Shown: positions 45,604 to 58,077, counted from the first letter of the stretch. The stretch is DNA of 64,000 nucleotides from Rapana venosa (GCA_028751875.1 CM054154.1:52960644-53024643), one strand, 5' to 3'. Program-made: numbers and translations. The notes: generated by a model from the sequence alone, not told the origin.

Positions 45604-45930
45604 GGTGTATGTATGGGTGTGCGCATGTGTGCGTTCGTGTATGAGTGCGCGCGTGTTTGCACGCGTAAATTATAAGTTTATTTGTCTTTTACAATCAATG
45701 GTTTTTACAACATTGTATTCCTACATTGGTGTGTGTGGGTATGTGCATGTGTGTGTGCGCGGGCCTGGGTTGGTGTGTGTGATTTTTTAAAAAGCTATTT
45801 GGAATGTTTATAACAATTTGAAATGTATTTTTCTTGTGTCTTTTGAGATAATTACAGGTATCAATGTCCCTGTCAGTATTGTAATTGCCCTTCATGGGAT
45901 GACTTAAGTGGTTTTGACTTGACTTGACTT
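45604..45930. other. Short interval with GTGT-rich DNA
   Basis: Loose GT-rich sequence and an AT-rich stretch ending in a short (CTTGA)n run before the SINE1 fragment. No gene. Confidence 0.4.
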
Positions 45931-46104
45931 GAAATTCTGTAGAAAAAAAGCCACTCTGATCGGGAAACAAATACAGTTGCAGAAAGGAAAAAGAAAAAAA
46001 GGGGGGTGCTGCTCTTGTGGTGATGTGCTTTCCCTGAGGAGAGCAGCCCAAATTTCACACAGAGAAATCTGCCGTGACTTAAAGTAGTATGAATAAATAA
46101 ATAA
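45931..46104 (+). mobile_element. SINE1 3' fragment
   Basis: AAATTCTGTAGAAAAAAAGC, CACTCTGATCGGGAAACAAA and GAGAGCAGCCCAAATTTCAC match the 3' half of SINE1 at 17.63-17.76 kb, ending in AATAAATAAATAA. Head and V-type core are absent. Confidence 0.8.
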
Positions 46105-47021
46105 CACACACTCATCTCATCTCATCTGCTCCCATAACCCCCTCCGAGGTCGTAGGGGCACTGCATTGACGAACGTTGCACCAGTTGGCTCCATTTGCGG
46201 CAGATGTGTGCAAGTGCCAGGGTTGTGGAGAAGCTCTTCCCTGTCCATTCAGTGATGTTGTCTGCCCTTTTTCTTCCTCTGTCTGCCTCGCCTTCTCTTC
46301 CCCTGAAACTGTTCCCTGCAGAAATGGTTTGGACAAGCCCATCTAAATCTTGTCACATGTCCGTAACCATCTGAGCTACTTTTCTTGACTTGGTCAGCGG
46401 GTTTTCGTAGTGCTTTACTTGTTGGGTGATGGTTTGTAGGACTTCGTTGCTGGTAGTGTGGTCCATGTATGAAATGCCAAGGAGTCTTCTGAGGCATCTC
46501 ATCTCTAGAGCCTGGATCCTCCTTTTAGATCTGCATTGAAATGTCCGGGAAATTCGCACGCATACAGATATTAGAATGACTATGCATGCAGTAGCTTGCC
46601 CTTTGGGCCCCTGAGAGAGATGTTTCAGTTTTTCCCAGATAGTCTTGAGCTTTGCCTTTGCTGCTATTGTTTGTGCAGCTCTTGCGGGGTTTTTCGTTTT
46701 TGAACCTTCTTCACTGATATAGCTCCAAAGGGTTCTTGAAGTGATCTACAACCTCAATTTCCCTTTTCCACCGACTTTGATCTTGGTAGTGATTGGCTGG
46801 GCACTGTTTTGTCATGAGTTTGTTTTCTCGGTACTGATCTCCATGCCATATCTGGAGGATGTTTTGTCCAGTGGACACTAGGTTGGCTAGTTCCTGTTCA
46901 TTTCCTGCAAGTCCTTCGATGTCATCAGCAAACCTGAGGTTGGTGATTATCCCCCTCCAATACTGACTGTGCCATTTGTGATCTTCAAAGGGCATCACCC
47001 ATTATGCGCTCAAGGAAGACA

Positions 47022-47558
47022 TTAAACAGTGTTGGCGATAGGAGACAGCCTTGACAAACTCCCACTGAGGTAGGGAACCACTTTTAAACTATGCCTTGGA
47101 AAAGCACAGTGCTGGTGGCTTTTGTGTATAGCTCTTCGATGGTCCGAATGATCTTTTTTTCCCATGTTGTATTTCTTCATCGTGGCCCATAATGCATCGT
47201 GCCATACGCGGTCAAACGCCTTTTTGAAGTCTATGAAGACGTGATATAGTTTCTGTTGGTGCTGGCTGTATTTCTCGCACAGAACTCGCAGGTTGAATAT
47301 TTGTTTTGTGGTGCTTTTGTTTGAACGGAAGCCTGCCTGTTCTTCAGCGATGATCTTTTCTGCCCGTGGCTTTAGTCTGTTCAAGATGACTTTTAACATC
47401 ACTTTACTGGCATGGCTTATGAGGCTGATCGTTCGATAGTTTTGGCATTGCTGTAGATTGCCTTTCTTGGGGGGCATGATGAGATGATTGGGTCCAAGGT
47501 GTTGGCCACTCTCCAGTCTGCCACATCTTTTGCAAATTCTTGTGAGGATGTCTGTCAC
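47022..47558 (-). pseudogene. RT fingers/palm fragment of RTE copy B
   Basis: 178 codons containing CQNYRTISLISHASKVMLKV, EEQAGFRSNKSTTKQIFNLR and VFIDFKKAFDRVWHDALWAT (RT motif A with its catalytic Asp). It loses frame after KYNM, before the motif B region. Confidence 0.9.
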
Positions 47559-48252
47559 TTTTTTCCCCCTATTTCATCAGCTCTGCTGGGGTGTTGTCAA
47601 TGCCCGCACTCTCCATTTTTCTGTCCATCTGTTAATGATATCTTTTTCCTCTGTGAGCCCTTTTCCGTCTTTTGTCTTCGATCTGGTGACTCATGTCTGT
47701 GTCTGCTGTGTGAGCTCTTTCACAATTTGATAGGCTCTTCTGCTGTTGTTCTTGGTCAAATTTTTCTTCATATCTGAACATTTTTTTCTTCGCCTTTTTC
47801 ATGTCTTTCTTGATCTTTTTGCTGATCTCTCTGTATTCCCTGCCCTGTTGTGTACTTGACACTCTTCCCTTTTACTTCGTTATCACACATATCCAGGATT
47901 TTATCTGTGATCCACATTGTTTTTTCTGGCGGTGCTTGCCAAGTAGCTCCTTTTTTCTGTTTCCGTCATCACTGCATTGAAACTGTTGGTTATTTGTCTC
48001 TGCGTCTTTTTCAAGTGTAATCAGTGGGAGCAAATTTTCCACCTATTTTTGCTTGAAGGGTTTTGCGATGGTAGGGGCCTTCAACTTTTAGTTTTAATTT
48101 TGCCTGATGTTCTTAAGCTTTTGATCTTTTCAGCTGTATTTAAATTCAAGAGCACCAGGTCGTGGTCACTGCCCATGTCTGCACCTGAAAATGTCCTCGT
48201 CTTGGCACTGTTGATTCCAGATCTGAACCGGTTTTGTACCATAGTAATCAAC

Positions 48253-49383
48253 GAACAGATTTTTACTGCACATCCTGATGGAAAAACATTTCAACACAGA
48301 GAGACCTGTTCACAACTTCATCGGGCTTCAAGAAGGGTTTCGACAGAGTATGCAAAAGAAGGCCTGTGGCAGTCCTCAGAATGTTTTGGGAATTTAAGAA
48401 GGGCTAGTGCAAAACATTCAAAACCTATACAACACCCCAAGCAGTGCATCCCTTCTAAACAATCATCGGAACACTTCAAAATCACAGTTGGGTCCGACAA
48501 GGATCTGTTATCTCCACCTGTTTAATCTGTTCTTGGAAAACATTAGGGGAGAGACCCTCCAATTAAACCCCCTCTACCATCTCCCCTTGCGGCAACCCCC
48601 TCACAACTTGCGGTTTGCCGATGACATTGACCTCATGGCGGGAAATAACACAGGCTCAAGATCTTACGACCAGATTGTAAACAAGCTGACATAGGAGGAG
48701 TGAGCTGGAGAAAAGTAAAGTACTTGAACAGCACGAGCAACGCCCCTGCTAAAATTACATGAACGTTAGCAACTGCAAGAGTAAAGACGTTTTAAATACC
48801 TTGGCGCACACTCAAAAAAGGACTGGCGAAAACGACGACAGAAAATCAAAGTCAGATAGCATGGCAACATCTTCCATGACAAAACTCACCACCAAATGAA
48901 AAGTAAAGAGATCAGTTTTCCCCAATCAAACTTAACTCTACAAAGCCTAATTCAGATAAACCTGCTGTACGGAAGTGAAACCTGACATTGACTGCTGAAA
49001 CAGCAAAGCGAATCCCCTCATTTAAACAAATGCCATAGAAAACTGCTGGCATAACCTGGAAACGAAAGACTAATAATTTGTCAAAAGTCAAATAAAAGGC
49101 TGCATTCCCCAGAACCCCTTTTCACCATGTTCCAAGAAGAAAAAACTGACATGTTCGGCACGTCACCCCCCACAACACTCTTTCTAAAAACAGTACTGAA
49201 GGAACACTGAGGTGGCAGAAAGAGGGAAGACAAACAAGTCATATGGACAAATCAGGGAAAGGACCGGATGACTGACCTCGCACTACTGCGCAAGCCGAAG
49301 ACCGAGATTGGATGGGGGAGGCTTTCCACGGCTTCAACTTTCGGTCTCCTCCAGACCGCCCAAGTCATGGACGATAATGATGA
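48253..49383 (+). mobile_element. RTE-group LINE, copy M' (inserted in copy B)
   Basis: Plus-strand RT with RFADDIDLMAGN (about 48613-48650) and later TKLTT... and ETW-like words, matching copy M at 59436-60607 almost throughout but with many more small errors. Remnants of a target-site repeat are visible (ATAGTAATCAAC at 48241-48252, ATGTAAATCAAT at 49384-49395). ORFs 47977-48525 and 48407-48694 cross the junction or are frame-shifted and are not genes. Confidence 0.85.
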
Positions 49384-49775
49384 ATGTAAATCAATTTCTG
49401 GTTTGTGATGGGTTCCATTAGGTGCATCCACGTCCACGTCCGGAGCCTTGTTTTCCCCAAGGTGTTTGAACACCATGTCGTTGTAGCTGGCAAATTCCAG
49501 TAGTCTGAGTCCTCTTTCGTTGGTAGCTGTATTACAGGAGGTTTCCCCAGAATTTGCCCAGTCCCTTTTGTGCATCACACCCACCTTACATTTCCCGTCT
49601 CCTTGAATAATTAGGATGTCTTTTTTGTTACTTTTTCGATGATTTCCGGGGTTGCAAGTAAAATTCCTCTACTACTTTATCATGACGAAAGTTGGCGTTA
49701 AGCTTGTACCACTTGGTTTGAAAGGGGCTGCTCTAGGTGGATGGTTATGTCTACTGTTACGGGCAGCACCGAGCA

Positions 49776-50282
49776 ATGAGTGGAGTTAAGCCCACTAGTA
49801 CCTGTACATTCAAGTGCCCTTAATTGCCAAAGTGCCTAACCATCACCCCCCCCCCCCCTCCCCTGCCTGTTGTTCACCCCTTCCTCTCAGATGGATTTAG
49901 CAGGTTTCTTGAGTAGTCTGGCTTATTTGCTTTCAGCTGATTCAAGTGGGGTCAGGATTGCAAGCTCACCTAAATTATCCATTGGCACTGGACTTGACAT
50001 TTGGGAGAGTCATCAACCTCCCTACCTACCAGAAACCAAAAGCTTTGAATTGAAAACTCAGGGTCCAGGGGACTTAATTAAATTTAATCACAAAAAACCC
50101 GCAAGCCCTTTAGACAATAAAGTAAACTCATTTCTCCCAGCATCTTTGAAAGCGACTAAAAGTTTGGGAATTTCCCGATTTTTTTTGGATACTCTAATTT
50201 GGATGAAGCCTTTGGGAAAGGGCCCAGAGAGGGAAGCTCTTTGGAATTAAACATGAACTTAAAAAAAAGTTGGAGTTAAATA
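49776..50282. other. Unidentified sequence shared with 60990-61550, not coding
   Basis: A C run (49845-49858) then A/T-rich DNA. The 126-codon ORF (49870-50250) is broken by indels in the duplicate at 61130-61480, so it is probably not a gene. Confidence 0.6.
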
Positions 50283-50344
50283 AGAGTGATACACGCGGCG
50301 CACCACCACCACCAAAACAACACCACACACACAACACACACACG

Positions 50345-50379
<35 letters not shown>

Positions 50380-50386
50380 GACATAC
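50283..50386. repeat. (CAC)n/(AC)n/(CGCA)n microsatellite
   Basis: Short CAC repeats, AC repeats, then an uninterrupted CGCA run to about 50379. The counterpart is at 61552-61640. Confidence 0.95.
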
Positions 50387-50985
50387 AATAAAAGAGGTTT
50401 ATTCAAAGGGTACAGATAAGTATAAAAACTTTCTTCATCTGGCCCTTGCCTGTTTGGGACAAACATTAGTAATCACAACTGATAATTTCTTCAAACAAAC
50501 ATAAACATGGTATTTTGAAAAAAGAAAAGAGAGTTATCTGAAAAAAAAAAATTTATGAATCTAAATGTGGACACGAACAAAATCAATGAATGCGAAGGTA
50601 AAATAATTATTTTAAAAAACCAGAACAACAACAACAAATGTCAAATAAGACTCTGTTGTGTGAGTGAGAGGGATGAGTGGTATGTTTTGTGCTGCGCTGT
50701 TGTGTGTGTTGGGGTGAGTAGTGAGAATCAGTAGTGAGTGGGTGAGTGAGAGTATCACAATGGAAACAATGTAATTGATTACATCCTCAATAAATCGGAT
50801 TCCACAAAATCAAGCCAACAGACAGATAGAGAGAGAGGCAGACAGAGGACAGAGAGAGAGGGAGGAAGGGGGAGAGAGAATTAGTGGATGGGTGGATGGA
50901 TGGATGAATGAATGATCTTTATTTTCCCAAAGTTACAGAATAGCATTCACATACTTCTTTTCATCCGGCCCTTGGCCTGATTAGG
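50387..50985 (-). repeat. Two related repeat tails (third dispersed family), minus orientation
   Basis: GAGGTTTATTCAAAGGGTAC...CTTCATCTGGCCCTTGCCTG (50393-50455) and TCTTTATTTTCCCAAAGTTA...TTCATCCGGCCCTTGGCCTG (50915-50980) are alignable. Reverse-complemented, each ends like a retroposon tail (AATAAA followed by a short repeat, here ATTC/ATCC). Between them is an unknown spacer with GA-rich patches. Function unknown. Confidence 0.5.
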
Positions 50986-51850
50986 GACTATCAACAAAAC
51001 AAAGGGGTAAAAACCCAACAGAACCACATACAATGACAAGAAAAGTTCAAATAATGTTGGGTTGTTGTTGTTGTTGTTTTTTTAATAAAAAGAGATAATA
51101 AATGTATATTTGAATAATAAATTGAGGGTTGCCTGCCAAAACTGGCTAACATGGTTTGAGGCAGTTTTGAGAAAAACGCATTTGAAAGTTTAGGTCCTGT
51201 CAGCTTTGTCCTTTCTTGTTGTATATCATATTCTTCAGCCACTGAGATTTATTTTGTAAAATATATCAACCTCTCATATCTGAAACAATAGTGGCAACAT
51301 GGTTATTTTATTTTTGGTAAACCTTATTCAACCAGAGTAGGAGCTGGTCAATTCTGGCGGTTCTGAAAGAGCAGAACTGAAAAGAAAAGAGCCAGCCCTG
51401 ACTGCCGAACCTACTACGGTCCGCTCGGGCTTTAGGGCTGTGGAGGGAAAGTAAATTATTAACTGTGTCTGCCAGAACTGGCCAGCTTGCTATGAGCATG
51501 TTGGGCAAGCTGCTTATGCCTCAAACCTACCAGCTCACTTTCCCACCGCACTGCTTACTTGACATGGCTATAGCCAATTACAGTAGGGACCTTTGGACTG
51601 CTTTCTTTCTAAATGCCAGTAGCCAGATGTGGTTAAATCTTGATTAGCGTAGTTTTTCTAATCTGACTGCTGAATAGGGAAAGCCAGAGGTGGCTATTTC
51701 AGAACATTCAAACAAAATACTCTCATAGAGAATACAGGAGATCAAAAAGCAGTATTTATGGAACTAAAAAAGCATACAAGTACAAATCTAGTACTTCACA
51801 TTTCCGATTTTTGAAACTGTGTGAAAAAAGATGACTCTCTCTCTCTCTCA
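50986..51850. other. Unidentified sequence, duplicated at 62220-63060
   Basis: No gene recognised. Present in the duplicate in smeared form, which confirms it is part of the block but gives no function. Confidence 0.5.
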
Positions 51851-51854
51851 TTGT

Positions 51855-52078
51855 GTGTTTATCAAATTTGACATGCAAGGATGTATAAGTTCATGTTTTG
51901 GTTTGCTATGTTATTTTCTGCAACATTTTTTTTGGGGGGGGTTATCAGCTTTTCTATTGGCTTGATTTTGATGATTCCCATTCGTATTGAAGATGTAATC
52001 ATTATATTGTTTTCATTAGTGATACTCTCACTCACTCACTATTCAATATTCACTCATTCTCTCTCTCTCCTCTCTACT

Positions 52079-52143
<65 letters not shown>

Positions 52144-52162
52144 CACGCACGCGCACACGCAC

Positions 52163-52201
<39 letters not shown>

Positions 52202-52502
52202 CACCACAGAGCTCTTATTTGACATAAAGTTTGAAATGTTCATGTTTGCAGTGGCTGGTTGTTGTTGTTTTATATTGTTTATATCAGCTTTGTCATTCAT
52301 TTGATTTTTTAGATGTTCATTTTATGACTTTATTGATTTTTTTCTCTTTATTGTATGAGTGTATGGGTATTGGGCTTATTGTATTATCATGACGTTCAAT
52401 TTGTACAAGTATATTCAAAAAGAATATTGATGGTGATCCTGTGCTGTCTTGAGAATGATATATTTAGTTTTATCCCTGAAACACAAACACAAATGCACAC
52501 AC

Positions 52503-52570
<68 letters not shown>

Positions 52571-52581
52571 CTCTCTCATCT

Positions 52582-52619
<38 letters not shown>

Positions 52620-53161
52620 CTCTCTCATCTCTCTCTCTCTCCATCTCTCTCTCCTCTCTCTCTGACCTTATAAATTTGGCTTTTCCCCCTCTTTCTTTTC
52701 TTCCTTGTTTTTATTATGTGAGTGTATGGGTATTGAGTTTATTTCATTATCATGACATACAATTTGTATGAGTATAATCAAAATAAGTGTTGACGGTGAT
52801 CATGTACTGTTTTGAGAATTATGTATATTTAGTACTATCTCTGAAATACACACACTCACTTACTCACTCTCTCTCTCTCTGTGGAAATAAAATTTTGATT
52901 TGCCTTAACTTGACTTGTGGCCTAAGCCCTTGTGCAATTAAATAATTCTCTCTCTCTCTCTCTCTCCTCTCTCTCATCTCTCCTCTCTCTCTCTCATCTC
53001 TCTCTCTCTCTCTCTCCGGGTTATTTCCCCTTGTTTTTATTGTGAACTGTATAAGTATTGGTTATTATATTAAGATGTATCCCTAACGGGCGGGACTGGA
53101 TGTAAAAAAGCACATATGTGCTTATTCATTATCCTCGAAATAAAAGAATTTGTCATTGTCT

Positions 53162-53197
<36 letters not shown>

Positions 53198-55766
53198 ATC
53201 TCTCCTCTCTCCTCTCTCTACTCTCCTCTCATCTCTCTCTCTCTCTCTGTGATTGGCGATGGGTTGTTGACAAGAAGCAGACGTGTGCAGGATGTTCTCT
53301 GCTTTACCATGAAATTACCATGTTTAGAAGGCGTGCATCGTTGTCAATTTCGGTATGGACATTGCTGGTGTGTATCTGTTTCTGATGGTGACAAAGTTTT
53401 GGTGGAACTCTAAACTGGTAGGTGGATACGAGTGACTGAACATTTTGTAAGTTGATATGTTTATCCAGGAATGGTATAGTACAATCAGAGACCGAGACAG
53501 ATACGACAGTTACAGGTGTTTCAAAACAATATTTGTTAAAGAAGAATATCTTCTACACTTAGATACCTACTGCTTTAGAGTTGCTGTGTCACAGGTGAGA
53601 TGTAATGTTTTACCACTCAACAACAATGTACATCGATATAGTGCACAGAATCAGAAGAAACAATGTCCATTTTGTAAACCCAAAGTTGAAGATGAAAAGC
53701 ATTTCCTTTATGAATGTTTTGTGTATAATGATTTAAAAATTAAATTTTTAAGGGATTGTGTTTATACACCTTTGCACCATCTACTTAAAGCAGAAAACAG
53801 TAGAAAAAAAACACTGGGCCTGTCTAGATATATATGCCATGCCATCAAAAAGAGAAAAAGCTTGTTTTTTAAATATTTACATCAAAAAGGGAAATAGGGT
53901 TATCGTTTTGTTATGATTTTGAGAAACTATATGTATATTGATTTTTTCCAGACTAAGGAAGTACATTTAGATCAAAATAGTGAATTTGTGTTGATACATA
54001 TGTATTTTTATGTTTTCAAGCATTGTCTTCATTATTTTTTTCACTGAAAGTGAGCTTGGTATTTGTATGTTACCCGGGTTTTGCCCACTCTGCGGCATTG
54101 TCAATTTCCCCCTTCGCCATCCATGTATTAGGGCCTAACCGAATACTTTAATTTCTGGCTCTCTCTCCTCTCTCTCTCGTCTCTCCCCTCTCTCTCTCTC
54201 TCTTCCTCTCTCTCCCCTCTCTCTCTCTCTCTCTCTCTTCCTCTCGCCCTCTCACCCTCTCTCTCCACTCCTCATCCTCTCTTCTCTCTCTTCTCTCTCT
54301 CTCTCTCTCTCCTCCTTTTATTGATTTACTCATACTATATTGTATATCCCAATGAAGGACATATTCAAAACTTTATATTTTCAAATATTTTGGCTTTTTG
54401 ACGTACTTGAGTTCCATGAATGTCCTATTCAATATTACGTGTAACAACTATTGTACCATTTGCAATATGAAGTTTCATTTTAGACTTTATAATTCGGCTT
54501 TTTTTTGTTTTGTCTCTTCCTCTCTTTTTTTGTTCTTTTTTGTTGGTTTTTCTTCTCTTTTTTGGGGGTTTTTTTGGGGTGGTTGGTGTTTTTGTTGTTG
54601 TTTTGGTTTTTGTTTTTTTGGGGGGGGGGGGGGGATGGTTCCTGTTGTTTAATTTGTTTCTTTTTTTTTTGTTGTGTTGTGGTTGTTGTTTTTTTTTTTT
54701 GGGGGGGGGGGGGGGTGTTCTTTTGTTTGTCTTTTGGGTTTTCTTTTGTTTTTTTAAAAATTTTTTTTCCCCTTTTGTTTCAACTGTTTGAGAGTATGGG
54801 TATTGGATTCATTATTAAGAATGTATCCCTACGGCGGGGAATGGATGTAAAAAACACCTGAATACTTATTCCCTACCTGGTAAAAACAGAATTTGTCACT
54901 CTTACAATGTGTAGATGTTTTTGCTATGACTTTATTGGTTTTTTTTTTTTCCCCCTTTATTGTGTAGTGATGTTTTTTTTGGGATTACTTTATCATCACA
55001 TGTGTCAATTTGTAGGAGTATAATCAAAAATGTTTAGGGATCGTGTGCTGTCTTGAGTATTATATATTTAGTATTTCCCGAAACACACACACCCCCTAAA
55101 CACACACACCATTACTCACCCAATGGGTTTTGGGTTTTCCCCTTTCTTTTTTCTTTTTTTATTGGTGAGGTATGGGTATTGAGTTTTATTTCATTATCAT
55201 ACTGTAATTTGAATGAGTATAATCAAAATGATGTTGATGGTGATTGTTACTGTTTTTACAATTATATATTTAATATTATCTCTGAAATACACACAAAAAC
55301 CACGCCGCTCGCACGCACGCACGCACGCACAAAACACACACACACACACTCTCTCTCCTCTCTCTCCTCTCTCTCATCTTCATCTCTCTCTCTCTCCTCT
55401 TTCCTTTTATCGTTTTACTTATAGCTATATTTTTGTGTATCCTGATGGACATATTCATACTTTATATTTTCAATATTTTATTGGGCTTATCGCTGTACTT
55501 GAGTTTTAATGATGCCCTATTTCAATATCTTATTATTTAACAACTATGTTACTATTTTACAGTGTGTAATGTTTATTTTTATGACTTTATAAGTTTGGTT
55601 GTTGTTGTTTTTTCTTGGTTTTTGTTTTTTTTGTTTTATTTTTCTCTTTTTTTTTTCTTTTTCTTTTTGTTGGATTTTTTTTTTTCTTTTGTTTGTTTGT
55701 TTTTGTTTTGTGTTTTGGGGGGTGGGTTTTTGGTGTTTTTTTTTGTTTTGTTGTTTTTTTAAAAGG

Positions 55767-55828
<62 letters not shown>

Positions 55829-56098
55829 CAACTATTGGAGTATAGTATTGGTTATTAAAAGAGTACCCCTACGGGGGGGGGGTTTGGGATGTAAAAAACA
55901 CATGAGTGCATTATCACGAAATAAAAGTTTGTTTTTGTCTCTTCATATCAAAAAAAATTTGTTTATTCAAATTGTGTGCTGGGATTTTCATTGCGGTTAT
56001 GAATGACCCCAAAATTGGGGCAAAAGCCAATAAAAAAAATATTATTTAATACTTATCTTAAACCCTTTTTGGAATAAAAAAATTCCCCTTTCCCCCTC

Positions 56099-56136
<38 letters not shown>

Positions 56137-56210
56137 CCCCTTCCCCCCTTTTCTCCCCTCTCCCCCTCTCTCCCCTCTCTCTCTCTTTTCTCTCTCTCTC
56201 TTCTCCCCTT
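51855..56210 (+). repeat. Composite dispersed repeat cluster (right side), plus orientation
   Basis: At least six diverged units occur at about 51860-52200, 52340-52670, 52700-52880, 53030-53245, 54780-55110 and 55150-55400. A unit has a T-rich start, GTGAGTGTATGGGTATTG, TTTATTTCATTATCATGACA, ATAATCAAAAT, a TTTAGTATTATCTCTGAAA stretch, then (AC)n and (CT)n. Some units carry instead the block CCTACGG(g)CGGGACTGGATG plus AAAAAGCACA..TGTGCTTATTC, also found in SINE2 tails. The same units appear inverted at 1-1170. Microsatellites (for example 52500-52665 and 54160-54312) and a 60-base T run (55769-55828) are part of the array. Confidence 0.75.
53457..53897 (+). pseudogene. LINE C-terminal zinc-motif ORF
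   Basis: 146 uninterrupted codons preceded by a stop at 53448-53450. Contains FIQEWYSTIRDRDRYDSYRC and a C70-x2-C73-x8-H82-x4-C87 zinc motif (CPFCKPKVEDEKHFLYEC), then a basic C-terminus. This arrangement is common at the C-terminal end of APE-type LINE polyproteins of invertebrates. No RT or endonuclease lies upstream, where only CT repeats and 53250-53450 of unclear sequence are found. It is a truncated 3' end; the start ATG is not a real start. Confidence 0.7.
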
Positions 56211-56665
56211 TATTTTTTTTTCCCTTTGGGGTTGTTTTTTGTGTTGGTTGCGTGTCGGGATGTGTGGGGTTGCGCGCCGGCTGTGTTGATTTTGTGTTGT
56301 GTTTGGGGTTTGTGTGTGTGGGTTTCACACCTCTTATTTAACTCCCCAATTTTTAAAAGTTCACAACTATCCCTTCAACGTGCCTTCTCCCCCAATCATT
56401 TCATTCAAATTAAAATAATAAGAAAAAAATAATCTTGTTATCCCAAAAATGCATCAGCTATCTTTTTTCGAAGATGTGTTTTGGATGGGTTTTGTTGTCC
56501 AAAGGGCTTGTTTTTGTTGTAAAACTTTTACATCTCGGGGCCCCCTGAGTTTACATTTTTAAAACCTATTGGTTTAGGGTAAGGTAGGGAGGACTGATTA
56601 GCTTTGCCAAAATGTCAAGTCCAGCTGACCAATGGATACATTTAGGCAATTATTTTTTTATATTT
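56211..56665. other. T/G-rich smeared sequence, no gene
   Basis: Continuation of low-quality text after the composite array; nothing recognised. Confidence 0.4.
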
Positions 56666-57008
56666 TAATTTTATTCTTTTATATCGAGGATAATGGAAGA
56701 AGCATTTATGTGCTTTTTTACATCCAGTCCCCGTGTGTATGCGGTTTTGTAAATTTTGTGGTCTGTTCCCACCGGCACACAATGGCCTACTCTTACGAAA
56801 AGCGGAACAGGATTTAACGTGTGCGCAAGATGTTCTGCGTGCGTTCGCACACGGGACCTCGGTTTATAGTCTCATTCGAAGGACTTTTGTGGAGAGTGGA
56901 GTCTGCACTGATGTTAACTCCTGAGGAAAATATCCCCTTGAACGGGAATCGAACCCGGGTTGTCAGATTGCGAGCGCAATGTTCTAACCACTAGGCTATC
57001 CCCTCCCC
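56666..57008 (-). mobile_element. SINE2, full-length, reference copy
   Basis: The minus strand shows box A TAGCCTAGTGGTTA (56998-56985) and box B GGTTCGATTCC (56955-56945) at correct spacing, then the core CCTTCGAATGAGACTATAAA (about 56883-56864) and CCGAGGTCCCGTGTGCG, and a tail ACTGGATGTAAAAAAGCACA (about 56728-56709) ending near GAGGATAATGGAAGAAGC on the plus strand. Same core type as SINE1 but a different head and 3' tail. The tail is also found in the composite repeat units. Confidence 0.85.
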
Positions 57009-57423
57009 CTAAGTTAGGAACTAATTGCAACAGCCTACTTTTGGGGGGCCAATGGTTAGTGCTTATAGTTATAAAAAAAATGCTGAACAGTTGAGAATGA
57101 TAATGCAATGCGTTTGTTTATATTTTAGACATATATGTCATAGTGTTTTCTATTTTTAGAACTCCACCACTGTCACCCCAGATATAGCCGTGTAACCATT
57201 CGTTAGAGAGGTCTGCTTGTGATTCATTTGAAAATAGCATCACTTTGCTTCATGAATGTGAAAATACGCATATATAGTCAATAAAATATAAAAATAGTAT
57301 GCAATGATATCCTTCCAAACAGTATTGAAACACCCGAATTCAAACATTCTACGCTAGGCTGTTGCACTTTTTTTCTTTAAAAAAAAAAGAATTCTGATCC
57401 ATCCATTTTCGATGATCTCTCTG
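57009..57423. other. Non-coding DNA, nothing recognised
   Basis: AT-rich interval between SINE2 and a CR1/L2 fragment. Confidence 0.4.
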
Positions 57424-57577
57424 TCACTTCGCCAAAAACCTACATTTGATACTTTCAGATCCAGCCTCAAAACACATTTATTTCCGACATAGGATCTTCT
57501 CCATAGTTACACCTCTTTTATTTTCCTACTTTCAAAAGACTCTCAAATTCCCCCCCCCTAAACCCCCTTTTATTTAC
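57424..57577 (+). mobile_element. CR1/L2 3' coding end, truncated by the gap
   Basis: The frame 57424-57492 encodes SLRQKPTFDTFRSSLKTHLF and PT followed by TAG, matching the end of the 231-codon frame of copy F. The 3' UTR would continue into the N gap. Confidence 0.8.
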
Positions 57578-58077
57578 NNNNNNNNNNNNNNNNNNNNNNN
57601 NNNNNNNNNNNNNNNNNNNNNNNNNNNNNNNNNNNNNNNNNNNNNNNNNNNNNNNNNNNNNNNNNNNNNNNNNNNNNNNNNNNNNNNNNNNNNNNNNNNN
57701 NNNNNNNNNNNNNNNNNNNNNNNNNNNNNNNNNNNNNNNNNNNNNNNNNNNNNNNNNNNNNNNNNNNNNNNNNNNNNNNNNNNNNNNNNNNNNNNNNNNN
57801 NNNNNNNNNNNNNNNNNNNNNNNNNNNNNNNNNNNNNNNNNNNNNNNNNNNNNNNNNNNNNNNNNNNNNNNNNNNNNNNNNNNNNNNNNNNNNNNNNNNN
57901 NNNNNNNNNNNNNNNNNNNNNNNNNNNNNNNNNNNNNNNNNNNNNNNNNNNNNNNNNNNNNNNNNNNNNNNNNNNNNNNNNNNNNNNNNNNNNNNNNNNN
58001 NNNNNNNNNNNNNNNNNNNNNNNNNNNNNNNNNNNNNNNNNNNNNNNNNNNNNNNNNNNNNNNNNNNNNNNNNNNNN
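57578..58077. other. Assembly gap, 500 N
   Basis: Exactly 500 unknown bases, again a placeholder. The sequence to its right begins inside an RTE copy duplicating sequence 11.2 kb upstream. Confidence 0.99.

Larger units (their letters stand above)
46109..49775 (-). mobile_element. RTE-group LINE, copy B, split by an RTE insertion
   Basis: The minus strand holds endonuclease (49775-49384), then an inserted plus-strand RTE (48253-49383), then linker, RT and C-terminal region down to a tail GGGAGCAGATGAGATGAGAT at 46128-46109. The longest frame, 47558-47022, covers the RT fingers and palm. Active-site words NLRFADDIEG occur near 46940. Parts of it look base-smeared. It is the counterpart of copy C across the second gap. 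Confidence 0.9.
46911..52775. repeat. Duplicated block, first copy (about 5.9 kb)
   Basis: Matches 58093-64000 in the same orientation and order: RTE copy B/C, the nested RTE M'/M, unidentified sequence, (AC)/(CGCA) tract, third repeat family and composite repeat. The offset is about 11.2 kb. See the matching feature for the second copy. Confidence 0.9.

Noticed and set aside
47977..48525. 182-codon plus-strand ORF
   Set aside because: Its first part is antisense to RTE copy B and its second part is out-of-frame RTE M'.
49870..50250. 126-codon ORF
   Set aside because: The duplicate at 61130-61480 has indels and stops in the same frame, so the frame is not conserved.
54398..54861. Hydrophobic 84-118-codon ORFs resembling membrane proteins
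   Set aside because: They translate T and G runs; the hydrophobicity is a base-composition effect.
56941..57003. A functional tRNA on the minus strand
   Set aside because: Boxes A and B are good, but the sequence continues into a SINE core and tail and the acceptor stem does not close.
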